Part shown: piece by piece, positions 1 through 8,750 of the stretch
How the letters are laid out: every line of letters begins with the position of its first letter
How positions within the stretch are numbered: the first letter of the stretch is position 1
Translations under genes and position numbers: made by a program
From: Rhodospirillales bacterium
Lineage (GTDB): Bacteria; Pseudomonadota; Alphaproteobacteria; Reyranellales; Reyranellaceae
Reading direction: 5' to 3'
Assembly (NCBI GenBank): GCA_016699855.1
Contig: CP064988.1
Location: 1,323,501 to 1,387,500, forward strand
DNA: 64,000 bases
The notes under the pieces: generated by a model
What the model was told of the DNA's origin: nothing
Database searches by the model: none
What the model saw: the letters and a program-made list of their open reading frames with translations, nothing else

Positions 1-174
1 AGCGCGTGTCCGTGGATGGCACTCCTTCCACATGAGGGGCGGAGGTCGATCGGGTCCCGTCCAGCGTTCAAGCTCAAGGACCGGCCGCGACCATGTGCTC
101 GGGTGCGCTGGCGGGGACCGCGACAGTCCGAAAAGCCGGAGCAGCGCGCTGATCGCCTTCCTCAACAGGGTCAT
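1..174 (-). CDS. Possible partial hypothetical protein, runs off the window
   Basis: An open frame of 58 codons begins with ATG at 172-174 and is still open at the edge. It starts MTLLRKAISALLRLFG and then becomes rich in Pro, Arg and Ser. A weak GGGA ribosome site lies about 8 bases upstream. I recognise no family. The rest of the stretch to 328 shows no convincing gene on either strand, so this may be a chance frame in GC-rich DNA. Confidence 0.2.
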   Translation of the reverse strand, partial: MTLLRKAISALLRLFGLSRSPPAHPSTWSRPVLELERWTGPDRPPPLMWKECHPRTRA

Positions 175-328
175 TCGCGTCTTCCCGCCCTGATTCCGTT
201 AGCAGTCTGCAGCGCGTAGGTGCTGTCTAGCTCATGCGACGCGGCTAGTTCGCTCCTTCGAGTGTGGCATCGACCCTCGAATTTGGCGAGCACTTAGCTT
301 ACCCGCGATCACCTATCGTAGGCGTGTT

Positions 329-373
329 CTCCGAAGGCAGAGGTCGTGAGTTCGAATCTCGCCGGGTCCGCCA
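329..373 (+). other. 3' fragment of tRNA-Arg(CCG), probable attachment-site scar
   Basis: The 45 bases read as the 3' part of a tRNA: anticodon loop CTCCGAA (anticodon CCG), 3' anticodon strand GGCAG, variable loop AGGTC, T arm GTGAG-TTCGAAT-CTCGC, acceptor strand CGGGTCC, then G and CCA. The matching 5' half (acceptor GGACCCG, D arm, CTGCC) is absent upstream; the bases there do not pair. A copy starting in the anticodon loop and ending at CCA is the typical att core of integrases that target tRNA genes, so an island boundary lies here. The intact tRNA-Arg should sit at the other end, outside the window. Confidence 0.75.
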
Positions 374-470
374 CTTTCTACCATGTTTCAAAGCGCTTAC
401 TAAGCGGGCGTTTTGCTCTCGCCGCGCTTGGACTGGCCGCGGAAGCACCACGGAAGCGGCCCAACGCGTG

Positions 471-763
471 TTGTGGCGTAGAGCCGCGTGCGATCGGATA
501 GACCTGACCCAGGTCGCCGTGGTTGTAGGCGACCGGAAGCGCGAAGTGGTACGCGGTGTGGACCAGGATCGCCAGGACGAGCAGCGGCCAGCTCGCGGGA
601 TCGGGCGAGTCAACGAACGGGAGAGCCGCCATCGAGATCACGCTGCCGATCATGTCACCACCGCCATGACGGCGATACGATCGCCGCAGATCTTGATGAC
701 GGCATTCCAGCCCGCATTGAGCGCGGCGGCCAGCAACACGAGGAGTGTGACGTCGATGCTCAT
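471..763 (-). pseudogene. EamA/DMT-family transporter remnant, frameshifted and truncated
   Basis: From the ATG at 761-763 the frame reads MSIDVTLLVLLAAALNAG and on to MAVVT, then hits TGA near 652. In the next frame the protein resumes with MIGSVISMAALPF and continues through HFALPVAYNHGDLGQVYPIARGSTP, a conserved stretch of DMT (EamA) permeases. One base is missing at the junction near 650. After ...GSTP (about position 474) the similarity stops, 100 bases from the tRNA-Arg fragment, so the gene was also cut at its 3' part. About 100 residues of a protein that normally has about 280-300 remain. It follows prpB on the same strand and may have been the last gene of that operon. Confidence 0.6.
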
Positions 764-830
764 GTCCTACCTTTCCGCGACCAGAGAGACAAACGACTCC
801 CACTCGGCAGTACCCGGCCGCCCCGCCCTT

Positions 831-1733
831 CTAGGCAGGCGGCAGAATCGACTTGATGATCGCCCGGTCGAGCGTCTCGTAGGTGTCGTATCCGATTGCC
901 TCATAGAGTTCGGCACGCGTCTGCATCGCCCCGAGGAGACTGTAGACACCGTCTTCGCGCGCAAGCGTCTCGTACAGCCGCTCCTGGGCCTTGTTCGCCA
1001 TCCGGAGCGATGAGACGGGCCAGATCACCATCCGGTAGCCCATTCGTTCGAACTGGGTTCCCGGCACATACGGGGTGCGCCCGAACTCGGTCATGTTAGC
1101 CAGCATCGGCACATTGGGAAGCGCACATGCGAACCGCTCGAACATATCCACGCTCGTCAGCGCTTCGGGGAAGATCGCATCCGCTCCAGCCTGCATGTAG
1201 AGCCTGCAGCGCGCAACCGCGGCGTCGAAGCCCTCGCTGGCAACCGAATCGGTACGCGCGATTATGTAGAGGTGGCGTCGTGCCCGGGCGGCCGCCGCGA
1301 TCTTTGCCGCCATGTAGGGCGCCTCTGCGAGACGCTTGTCATTCAGATGGCCGCACTTCTTGGGCAGGAGCTGGTCTTCGAGGTGCACCGCCGCGGCGCC
1401 GGCGTCCTCGAAGCAGCGCACCATGTTCATCACGTTCAGTGCTTCGCCATAACCGGTGTCGCCGTCGACCAGCACGGGCAGGCCGCCCGCGCGCGCCACC
1501 TGGCGCACGAAGAACGCCACGTCGTCGAGCGTCAGGATGCCGAGGTCCGGCAATCCCATGGAGGCGCTCATGGCAGCACCGGACAGGTAAAGCGCCTGGA
1601 AGCCGGCCGCCTTTGCCTGGAGCGCCGCCATTCCGTTGTGGGCGCCCGGTATCCGAAGGATGCCGCCCTGCGCCAGGAGGTCCCTGAAGCGGTCGCCCGC
1701 TGACGATCCGGCTTGTCGCACGAAGTAGGACAT
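831..1733 (-). CDS. prpB: 2-methylisocitrate lyase
   Basis: Splits (2R,3S)-2-methylisocitrate into pyruvate and succinate, the last step of the cytosolic methylcitrate cycle. The 300-residue protein has the isocitrate-lyase/PEP-mutase barrel, with the Mg site VDGDTGYG near residue 90, HLEDQ near 118 and the lyase signature KKCGH at 125-129 (catalytic Cys127). KKCGH argues for a lyase rather than a phosphonopyruvate-type enzyme, which matters because a C-P lyase cluster stands in the same gene string. The ATG at 1731-1733 gives the usual family length. It starts 7 bases after prpC and is probably co-transcribed with it. Confidence 0.9.
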   Translation of the reverse strand: MSYFVRQAGSSAGDRFRDLLAQGGILRIPGAHNGMAALQAKAAGFQALYLSGAAMSASMGLPDLGILTLDDVAFFVRQVARAGGLPVLVDGDTGYGEALNVMNMVRCFEDAGAAAVHLEDQLLPKKCGHLNDKRLAEAPYMAAKIAAAARARRHLYIIARTDSVASEGFDAAVARCRLYMQAGADAIFPEALTSVDMFERFACALPNVPMLANMTEFGRTPYVPGTQFERMGYRMVIWPVSSLRMANKAQERLYETLAREDGVYSLLGAMQTRAELYEAIGYDTYETLDRAIIKSILPPA

Positions 1734-1740
1734 GGGCGCC

Positions 1741-2907
1741 TCAGGCGGCCTGGGCGGCAGGACGGGCCGACCGCTCCGCCAGCGGGACGAACCGCCGGGG
1801 TTCCGGTCCGACATAGTTGGCGGCCGGCCGGATGATCTTGTTGTCTTGTCTCTGCTCGATGATGTGCGCGCACCACCCGGCCGTGCGCGCGATCACGAAC
1901 AGCGGCGTGAACATGTCAGTCGGCACTTCCATGAGGTGGTAGGAGATGGCGCTGAACCAGTCGAGATTGGCGAACATCTTCTTGTTGTCCGACATGACCG
2001 TCTCAATGCGGTGGGCGATGTCGAAGAGCTTCGTGCTGCCTGCTTCCAGGCTGAGGCGGTGCGCCACCGACTTGATCACCTGATTGCGCGGATCGGCGGT
2101 CGTGTAGACCGGATGGCCGAAGCCGATGATGACTTCCCGCCGCGCCAGTCTCGCGCGGATGTCCTGCTCGGCGGCATCGGGGTCGGCATACCGGCTCTGG
2201 ATCTCGAAGGCGACCTCGTTGGCGCCGCCGTGCTTGGGGCCCTGAAGCGCGCCGATCGCCCCGGCGACCGCCGAATAGAGGTCGGCGCCGGTGCCCGCGA
2301 TGGAGCGCGCCGTGAAGGTGGACGCGTTGAACTCGTGCTCGGCGTAGAGGATCAGCGAGGTGTTGAGGGCCCTGGCATGCGAGGCGGGCGCCTCCTCGCC
2401 GTGCAGCAACAGCAGGACGTGCGACGCCACATCCTCGGCGTCGATCTCGACGTCGATCGTCCGCCCGTGATGGGCGTGGTGGTACCAGTAGAGAAGCATC
2501 GACCCAAGGGAGGCGATGAGGCGATCGGCGATGTGCCGGGCGCCGGTCTCGCTATGGTCCTTCTCCTCAGGCAGCACGCAGCCGAGAACGGAGACGCCGG
2601 TCCGCAGCACATCCATCGGATGCGCCGCCGCGGGCAGCAGCTCTAGCGTGCGCTTGAGCGTGGCGGGGAGATGGCGGAGGCCCCGCAGCTTCCTCCGGTA
2701 GGCCTTCAGTTCGCTCAGGTCGGGCAGCCACCCATGCACCAGCAGATGCGCGATCTCTTCGAAGCAGCAGACCTCGGCGACATCGAGGATGTCGTAGCCC
2801 CGGTAGTGAAGGTCGTTGCCGGAGCGGCCGACCGTGCAGAGCGCCGTGTTGCCGGCAGCCACGCCGGACAAGGCAACGGACTTCTTGGGAGCGGGTGTTG
2901 TAGCCAC
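1741..2907 (-). CDS. prpC: 2-methylcitrate synthase
   Basis: Condenses propionyl-CoA with oxaloacetate to 2-methylcitrate. The 388-residue protein shows the prpC-type opening KKSVALSGVAAGNTALCTVG and the citrate-synthase active-site blocks AAHPMDV, LYAEHEFNASTFTAR, GPKHGGANE and GFGHPVY. A GTG at 2905-2907 with GAGG eight bases upstream is the best start; an in-frame GTG at 2914-2916 would add three residues. It lies 28 bases after prpD and 7 before prpB on the same strand. Ordinary citrate synthase is a less likely alternative because of the N-terminal block and the neighbours. Confidence 0.92.
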   Translation of the reverse strand: MATTPAPKKSVALSGVAAGNTALCTVGRSGNDLHYRGYDILDVAEVCCFEEIAHLLVHGWLPDLSELKAYRRKLRGLRHLPATLKRTLELLPAAAHPMDVLRTGVSVLGCVLPEEKDHSETGARHIADRLIASLGSMLLYWYHHAHHGRTIDVEIDAEDVASHVLLLLHGEEAPASHARALNTSLILYAEHEFNASTFTARSIAGTGADLYSAVAGAIGALQGPKHGGANEVAFEIQSRYADPDAAEQDIRARLARREVIIGFGHPVYTTADPRNQVIKSVAHRLSLEAGSTKLFDIAHRIETVMSDNKKMFANLDWFSAISYHLMEVPTDMFTPLFVIARTAGWCAHIIEQRQDNKIIRPAANYVGPEPRRFVPLAERSARPAAQAA

Positions 2908-2935
2908 GAGCCTCACCTCATGCGGACGAAAGCTG

Positions 2936-4447
2936 TCAGACGACCGGCCTGAAGATGCCGGGCGGGGACGGTCTCAGCAGTCTCGGGTCGATGCTGAAGT
3001 TGAGGTCGCCGAGTTCGCTCGCCTGGAGCATCGGCAGCCGGGCAACGACATCGAGGAACCGGTCCTGCTCCGCCGCCTCGATGACGCCCGCCGCCAGCGA
3101 CCGGAATTTCTCGACATAGTGCGGCCGCTTCCAAGGCCGGGCGCCCAGGGGATGCGCGTCCGCGACCGCAAGCTCGTCCTCGACCTTGCTCCCGTCCTGG
3201 AGGGTAATCGTGACCCTGCCGCCGAATGCCTTGGTCGCCGGATCGGTCGAGTGGTAGCGCCGCGTCCACTCGGCATCCTCGACCGTGCGGATCTTGCGCC
3301 AGAGATCGACCGTATCAGGCCGCGACGCCCGAAAGGGCGCATAGGACTTCTCGTGGTGCCAGGTGCCGTCCTGCAGGGCGACGGCGAAGATGTACATGAT
3401 CGAATGGTCGAGCGTCTCGCGACTGGCCGTCGGGTCCATCTTCTGCGGATCGTTGGCGCCGGTGCCGATGACGAAATGCGTGTGGTGGCTGGTGCTGATC
3501 AGGATGTCGCGGACCTGGCAGAGGTCGACGATCCGCGACCTCATGCGCCGGGCGAGATCGATCAGCGCCTGGCTCTGGTACTCGGCGGAGTGCTCCTTGG
3601 TGTAGGTCTCGAGGATTGCGCGCTTTGGCTCACCCGCTTCGGGCAGCGGCACCTCGTACTCGCGGGTCGGCCCACCGAGCAGCCAGGCGATGAAGCCGTC
3701 CTCCCCTTCCCATGCCGGAGACGGCGCGCCCTCGCCGCGCATGGCGCGATCCACCGCCTCGACCGCGAGCTTTCCCGCGAAGGCCGGGGCGAACGCCTTC
3801 CACGAGGAGATCTCGCCCTTCCGGGACTGCCGCGTGGTCGTGGTCACATGGAGGGCCTGCTGCACGGCCTGGTAGGTCTGCTCCACCGGCAAGGCTAGCA
3901 ACGCCCCCAGTCCGGCGGCGGCCGACGGTCCGAGATGGGCGATGTGGTCGATCTTGTGCTCGTGCAGGCAGATGCCCTTCACGAGGTTGACGTGGATCTC
4001 ATAGGCCGCGACCACGCCGCGGATGAGGTCCGCTCCTGTCCGTCCGCAATGCTGCGCGACGGCCAGCAAAGGCGGGATGTTGTCGCCGGGATGCGAGTAG
4101 TCCGCAGCCAGGAACGTGTCGTGATAGTCGAGCTCGCGGACCGCGACGCCGTTGGCCCAGGCGCCCCACTCCGGCGAGACCCGCGACGAGGCGTCCATGC
4201 CGAAGAGAGTGGACCCTGGCCGAGCCCCGTGTGCCGAAGCCTGGCCGCGTGCGGCGATCACCGGACGACGATTGATCGAGGCCGCCGCCACCGCGGCGTT
4301 GTCGATGAGGCGGTTCCCGACCATCTCGACCACATCGTCCGCGATCGGTACCCGGTCGCCGGCGACCGACGCGATCTTCCAGGCGAGCTGTTCCTGGCGC
4401 GGAAACTCTTCCGCTGACTTCCGTGTGCGCACGCGATGGGTCTTCAC
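2936..4447 (-). CDS. prpD: 2-methylcitrate dehydratase (MmgE/PrpD family)
   Basis: Dehydrates 2-methylcitrate to 2-methyl-cis-aconitate. The 503-residue length fits PrpD. The family features are IDNAAVAAASINRRPV near the N-terminus, then LDYHDTFLAADYSHPGDNI and the helical block GLGALLALPVEQTYQAVQQALH. The frame is open much further upstream, but GTG at 4445-4447 follows AGAGGAAC at good spacing and matches the usual family start. An aconitase (AcnD or AcnB) is needed to rehydrate the product and is not in the window. The gene follows the E1 gene by 40 bases. Confidence 0.9.
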   Translation of the reverse strand: MKTHRVRTRKSAEEFPRQEQLAWKIASVAGDRVPIADDVVEMVGNRLIDNAAVAAASINRRPVIAARGQASAHGARPGSTLFGMDASSRVSPEWGAWANGVAVRELDYHDTFLAADYSHPGDNIPPLLAVAQHCGRTGADLIRGVVAAYEIHVNLVKGICLHEHKIDHIAHLGPSAAAGLGALLALPVEQTYQAVQQALHVTTTTRQSRKGEISSWKAFAPAFAGKLAVEAVDRAMRGEGAPSPAWEGEDGFIAWLLGGPTREYEVPLPEAGEPKRAILETYTKEHSAEYQSQALIDLARRMRSRIVDLCQVRDILISTSHHTHFVIGTGANDPQKMDPTASRETLDHSIMYIFAVALQDGTWHHEKSYAPFRASRPDTVDLWRKIRTVEDAEWTRRYHSTDPATKAFGGRVTITLQDGSKVEDELAVADAHPLGARPWKRPHYVEKFRSLAAGVIEAAEQDRFLDVVARLPMLQASELGDLNFSIDPRLLRPSPPGIFRPVV

Positions 4448-4487
4448 GTTATTGTTCCTCTGCTGTCGGACGCCACGAGCGGGAGAT

Positions 4488-6935
4488 TTAGCCGAGCCGG
4501 CGCAGATGGCGGATCGGGCGACCGGGGACGATCGCCTGTGCCGCCGCGACGATGGACTGCGCATCGATGCCGTAATGCCGGTAGAGCTCGCCGATCGACC
4601 CGGTCTGGCCGAAATGCTCGACGCCGAGGGCTCTGACCTTGTGGCCGTAAACCGACCCCAGCCAGCCAAGCGTCGTGGGATGGCCGTCGAGCACGGTGAC
4701 GAGGCCACAATGCGCGGGCACATCGGCGAGGAGTCGTTCGATGTGGCTGCGGGCGTGCATGAGGCCGGTCTCGCGGGCAGTCTGTGCCGCCGTCCAGCCG
4801 GCATTGAGCCGGTCTGCCGAGGTCACGGCGAGCAGGCCGACGTCGCGACGATCCTCCGCGATTAGGCCGGTCGCCTCGATCGCCTCCGGCGCCACCGCGC
4901 CGCTGTAGACGATGACGACATGCGCGTTGGGCCCCGGCTTGCGCATCCAGTAGGCGCCGTCGACGATACCCTCGGCCAGGTCGGCGGACATCTCGCGTGT
5001 CGGTTGCTCCAGCGAGCGCGTCGAGAGGCGTAGGTAGACCGAGCCCCCGCGCTCGTCGCGCAGCCAGCTGGCGCGCGCCGGATCGGACGACGGGCTCGAG
5101 GCATCGGCAGAGTCGCGCTGCAGGTAGTCGAAGGCGAAGCGCAGGATGACGCCGAGCTCGTCCACAAAAGCCGGCTCGAACGATGCAAGCCCGTCCTGGG
5201 CTATGCCGATAAGCGGCGTGCCGATCGACTGGTGCGCACCGCCCTCTCCCGCCAGCGTGATGCCGGAAGGTGTCGCCACCAGGATGAACCGCGCATCCTG
5301 GTAGCAGGCGTAGTTCAGGGCATCGAGGCCGCGGGCGATGAAGGGGTCGTAGAGCGTCCCTATCGGCAGCAGGCGCTCCCCGAAGAGTGAGTGCGAGAGT
5401 CCCAGGGCCGACAGGAGGATGAACAGGTTCATCTCCGCGATGCCGAGCTCGATATGCTGTCCCTTCGGCGAGAACTCCCAGAGATAGGTAGAGGGAATGC
5501 GCTCCTTGCGGAAGAGATCGGAGACGGCCTCCCGGGAAAACAGCCCGCGTCGATTGACCCAGGCACCAAGGTTCGTTGAGACGGTGACGTCGGGCGCGCA
5601 GGTGACGATCCTGTTGGCGAGCTCGTGCGTCGCCCTGCCGAGCTCGTTCATGATCAGGCCGAAGCCCTGCTGGGTGGAGAGCTCGGCCTGCCGCGGAACC
5701 GGCAGCTCCGCCGGCACCTCGATGGGACTGGCGGCCAGGCGCCGCGCGGGCGCCTGCCTGAATGGGACCCTGGACAGGAAGGTTTGCAACTCTTCCTGGT
5801 CGAGATCCAGGCCTTCGGCGACGTCCCATTCGTGTCCCGGCCGGACGCCGAGACTGTCGCGTAGCGTGCCGATCTGGTCGGGGTTCAGGAGGCCGGCATG
5901 GTTGTCCTTGTGGCCAGCCAGCGGGAGCCCGAATCCCTTGATCGTGTAGGCGATGAAGACGACCGGCCGGTCGTGGTCGATTCCCCTGAACGTCTCGAGC
6001 AGGGTCGGGAGGTCATGCCCCGCCAGGTTCGTCATCAGGCGCGCGAGTTCGTCGTCGGAGCGGGACTCGATCAGCTGCGTCACGTCTCCCTGATCGCCGA
6101 TCTCATCGAGCAGCCTCTTGCGCCACGCGCTCCCTCCCTGGAAAGTGAGCGCCGAATAGAGCTGGTTCGGGCACTGGTCGATCCAGGCGCGCAGCGCTTC
6201 GCCGCCGGGTTCGGCAAAAGCCTCCTCCAGCAGCGACCCGTACTTGAGCGTGACGACGTCCCAGCCGAAGGCCTTGAACAAGGCTTCGAGGCGGGCGTAG
6301 AGGCCTTCGTGGATCACCGCATCCAGGCTCTGCCGGTTATAGTCGATGATCCACCAGGTGTTCCGGATCCCCTTCTTCCAGCCCTCGAGCAACGCCTCGT
6401 AAATGTTGCCCTCGTCCATCTCGGCGTCGCCCACCAGGGCGATCATGCGGCCCTCGGGCCATCCGGACGCCCAGCCCTTCCGCTTGATGTAATCCTGGGC
6501 CAAACTTGCGAAGAGCGTCTGTGCGACACCAAGGCCGACCGACCCGGTCGAGAAGTCGACGTCGTCGGCGTCCTTTGTCCGCGAGGGATAGGATTGCGCG
6601 CCCTTGTAGCCGCGGAAGTTCTCAAGGTTCTCGCGCGTTTGCAGACCGCACAGATACTGGATGGCGTGGAATGCCGGGCTAGCGTGAGGCTTCACGGCCA
6701 CCCGGTCCTGCGGTCGCAGGATGGCGAAGTAGAGGGTGGTGAGGATCGAGACCAGGGAGGCCGACGAGGCCTGGTGACCGCCCACCTTCAGCCCGTCGGC
6801 ATTGTCCCGCAGGTGATTGGCGTGATGGATCATCCAGGACGAAAGCCACAGCACTTTGCGCTCGATCTGGCCGAGCAGGTGGACGAGGTCCCCATCTTCG
6901 TCGCGTCCCCCAGACCGCGCGTGCCCCTTCCTCAT
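4488..6935 (-). CDS. Thiamine-diphosphate 2-oxoacid dehydrogenase E1 / transketolase-like protein (homodimeric PDH type)
   Basis: 815 residues with the single-chain architecture of AceE-like E1: a TPP-binding first half with VGDAEMDEGN at about 168-177 and DYNRQSLDA after it, a middle pyrimidine-binding domain (HIELGIAEMNLF) and a C-terminal domain (HFGQTGSIGELYRHYGID). Such enzymes decarboxylate a 2-oxoacid and pass the acyl group to an E2 lipoyl partner; plain transketolase is the alternative family name. No E2 or E3 gene lies nearby. Its start overlaps the aminotransferase stop as ATGA, and prpD follows. Between an aminotransferase and the methylcitrate cycle, 2-oxobutyrate to propionyl-CoA is an attractive but unproved reaction. 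Confidence 0.75.
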   Translation of the reverse strand: MRKGHARSGGRDEDGDLVHLLGQIERKVLWLSSWMIHHANHLRDNADGLKVGGHQASSASLVSILTTLYFAILRPQDRVAVKPHASPAFHAIQYLCGLQTRENLENFRGYKGAQSYPSRTKDADDVDFSTGSVGLGVAQTLFASLAQDYIKRKGWASGWPEGRMIALVGDAEMDEGNIYEALLEGWKKGIRNTWWIIDYNRQSLDAVIHEGLYARLEALFKAFGWDVVTLKYGSLLEEAFAEPGGEALRAWIDQCPNQLYSALTFQGGSAWRKRLLDEIGDQGDVTQLIESRSDDELARLMTNLAGHDLPTLLETFRGIDHDRPVVFIAYTIKGFGLPLAGHKDNHAGLLNPDQIGTLRDSLGVRPGHEWDVAEGLDLDQEELQTFLSRVPFRQAPARRLAASPIEVPAELPVPRQAELSTQQGFGLIMNELGRATHELANRIVTCAPDVTVSTNLGAWVNRRGLFSREAVSDLFRKERIPSTYLWEFSPKGQHIELGIAEMNLFILLSALGLSHSLFGERLLPIGTLYDPFIARGLDALNYACYQDARFILVATPSGITLAGEGGAHQSIGTPLIGIAQDGLASFEPAFVDELGVILRFAFDYLQRDSADASSPSSDPARASWLRDERGGSVYLRLSTRSLEQPTREMSADLAEGIVDGAYWMRKPGPNAHVVIVYSGAVAPEAIEATGLIAEDRRDVGLLAVTSADRLNAGWTAAQTARETGLMHARSHIERLLADVPAHCGLVTVLDGHPTTLGWLGSVYGHKVRALGVEHFGQTGSIGELYRHYGIDAQSIVAAAQAIVPGRPIRHLRRLG

Positions 6936-8149
6936 GACGTGATCTCTCGCGAGCGCTTGCGATGGAAGCCGCTGCCCATGGTGCTCCGGACGCGCGACGC
7001 GCGATCCAGTCCGCCCTGCCAATCGCACAGGCGACTGACCACCTCTTCCATCTCCTGCGAGGTTCCCGCAAGCGAAAGGCGAATGAACCGGCTTCCCGAG
7101 AGCGGGTCGAAGTCGATCCCGGGGGCGGCGGCGATCAGAGTGTCGGCCAGGAGCTTCTGGCAGAATTCCAGGCTGTTGCGTGTGAAGGCCGAGACATCCG
7201 CATAGAGGTAGAAAGCACCGTCGGGGGGAGCGAAGGTCTTGATGCCGGCGCGCGGCAGGCCGGCAAGCAGGATGTCGCGGTTGCTCCTGTATCGCGCGAC
7301 ATGGCCGTCGAGCTCGGCCTTGCTTTTGAACGCCGCCGATGCAGCGATCTGCGACAGGGCTGGCGGCGAAATGTGGAAGTTCTGGGCCAGGCATTCGACG
7401 GCTCGGGCTAGGGTGGGCGGCAGCACCATCCAACCAAGGCGCCAGCCAGTCATGCTGAAGTATTTAGAGAACGAGTTGATCACGATCGCGTCGGTGCCGA
7501 AGGCACGTGCGGTCTGGGCCGGCTCTGAAAACGAAATGCCGTGATAGATCTCGTCAGAGATCAGGGTCACGTCGTTCAGCGCGCACCATTGGTAGATGTC
7601 TTTCAATCGGTCCGCGTCGATCATCGAGCCGGTCGGATTGGAAGGGCTCGCGATGATCAGGCCCTTGAGCGGCCCCCCGCGGCACAGCATGTCGACGTCG
7701 ATCTGGTAGCGCGACGACGGGCCGACTGGGATCAGGACCGGACGAAAGCCCAATGCGGTGAGAATGTTCCGATAAGCAGGATACCCCGGAGCAGCCAGGC
7801 CGACCCGGTCGCCAGGCCGGAAGGCAGACAGGAATGCCAGCAAGAACCCGGCCGAAGAGCCCGTGGTGACGAACACCTCGGAATCATCGACGTCCACGCC
7901 GTAAGCGGTCCAGTAGTGCGCCGCAATTGCCTGCCGCAGCTCAGGTAGTCCTGCGCTGTCAGTGTATCCAAGGCGATTGTTCCGGAGCGCATGTTGCGCT
8001 GCTTCCAACACGGCCGCAGGTGCACCGGTGCTAGGTTGCCCCACCTCCAGGTGGATGACAGCCTCTCCCGCGGCTTGGCGCTGATTGGCAGCGCGCAGCA
8101 TGTCCATGACCATGAAGGGCGGAATGGGCTCACGGCGCGTCACGGGCAT
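6932..8149 (-). CDS. PLP-dependent class I/II aminotransferase
   Basis: 405 residues of the AspC-like fold: HLEVGQPSTGAP near the N-terminus, the cofactor-phosphate loop TTGSSAGF, PSNPTGSM, SDEIYHGISF and the Schiff-base lysine in INSFSKYFSMTGWRLGW. The substrate cannot be read from sequence; it is not the class V fold of PhnW. The ATG at 8147-8149 overlaps the acetyltransferase stop (TGATG) and its own stop overlaps the E1 start (ATGA), so the three genes are translationally coupled. A role on an amino acid left after C-P cleavage is inferred from context. Confidence 0.85.
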   Translation of the reverse strand: MPVTRREPIPPFMVMDMLRAANQRQAAGEAVIHLEVGQPSTGAPAAVLEAAQHALRNNRLGYTDSAGLPELRQAIAAHYWTAYGVDVDDSEVFVTTGSSAGFLLAFLSAFRPGDRVGLAAPGYPAYRNILTALGFRPVLIPVGPSSRYQIDVDMLCRGGPLKGLIIASPSNPTGSMIDADRLKDIYQWCALNDVTLISDEIYHGISFSEPAQTARAFGTDAIVINSFSKYFSMTGWRLGWMVLPPTLARAVECLAQNFHISPPALSQIAASAAFKSKAELDGHVARYRSNRDILLAGLPRAGIKTFAPPDGAFYLYADVSAFTRNSLEFCQKLLADTLIAAAPGIDFDPLSGSRFIRLSLAGTSQEMEEVVSRLCDWQGGLDRASRVRSTMGSGFHRKRSREITS

Positions 8150-8736
8150 CAGACCCCCGCTCCGGTTTGTGTCGGCTGGAACGGGGAACGGGACGGTAGC
8201 GACGTTGCGCCGGGGCCCAGCGGCCTGGTCATGAGAACGCTGTCGAGCCATTTCCCAAACTTGAAGCCGACGTCAGGCAACTTGCCTGCGGGCTGGAATC
8301 CGTGCCGCGCGTGGAGAGCAATGGAGGCCGGTTGTCCACCCCCGATGACTGCGATCATCTGGCGATAGCCAAGGGCCGTGCACCGGTCCAGCAGCGCGCT
8401 CAGCAGGGCCGTTCCGATGCCCCGGCCGATGCAGTCCTTGTCGATATAGATCGAGTCCTCAAGCGCAAACCGGTACGCGGGTCGCGGCCGGTAGAGGTTG
8501 GCGTAGGCGTAGCCCACGATGATGTCGTCGATCTCCGCGACAAGGTAAGGAAGCCCCCGCCTGATCACGTCATGGCGACGCGCCGCCATCTCCTTGTTCG
8601 ACGGCGGAACCTCCTCGAATGAGGCAGGTCCCGTGTTGACGTGGTGCGCGTAGATGGCCTGGATGGCCGCCACGTCCGAATCGGTCGACTCGCGCACTGT
8701 CGCCCGCTTGGCGAATGCGGTCTCGGAAACAGACAT
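8149..8736 (-). CDS. GNAT-family N-acetyltransferase (phosphinothricin acetyltransferase-like)
   Basis: 195 residues of the GNAT fold. TVRESTDSDVAAIQAIYAHH opens it, FEEVPPS and LVAEIDDIIVGYAYA follow, and the acetyl-CoA loop is CIGRGIGTALLSAL near residue 115, then IAVIGGGQPASIALHARHGF. This matches the Pat/YncA type, whose known substrates are phosphinothricin-like amino acids, while the phn context suggests acetylation of an aminoalkylphosphonate as for PhnO. ATG at 8734-8736 has AAGGGAG upstream at good spacing. It starts 14 bases after the PhnN fusion and overlaps the aminotransferase. Confidence 0.85.
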   Translation of the reverse strand: MSVSETAFAKRATVRESTDSDVAAIQAIYAHHVNTGPASFEEVPPSNKEMAARRHDVIRRGLPYLVAEIDDIIVGYAYANLYRPRPAYRFALEDSIYIDKDCIGRGIGTALLSALLDRCTALGYRQMIAVIGGGQPASIALHARHGFQPAGKLPDVGFKFGKWLDSVLMTRPLGPGATSLPSRSPFQPTQTGAGV

Positions 8737-8750
8737 GGTCTCGACTCCCT

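Noticed and set aside
831..1733. Reading prpB as a phosphonopyruvate hydrolase or PEP mutase because of the phn context
   Set aside because: The lyase signature KKCGH and coupling to prpC and prpD favour 2-methylisocitrate lyase.
1732..3898. Plus-strand open frames of 304 and 360 codons opposite prpC and prpD
   Set aside because: Shadow frames of methylcitrate-cycle genes; no ribosome site or recognisable motif.
5898..7205. Plus-strand open frame of 435 codons opposite the E1 gene
   Set aside because: Composition and position are those of an antisense shadow; the minus-strand E1 has clear TPP motifs.
8149..8736. Calling the GNAT protein a dedicated resistance gene for phosphinothricin
   Set aside because: Many Pat-like GNAT proteins act on other amino compounds; the phn operon context makes a catabolic or detoxifying role on phosphonates at least as likely.
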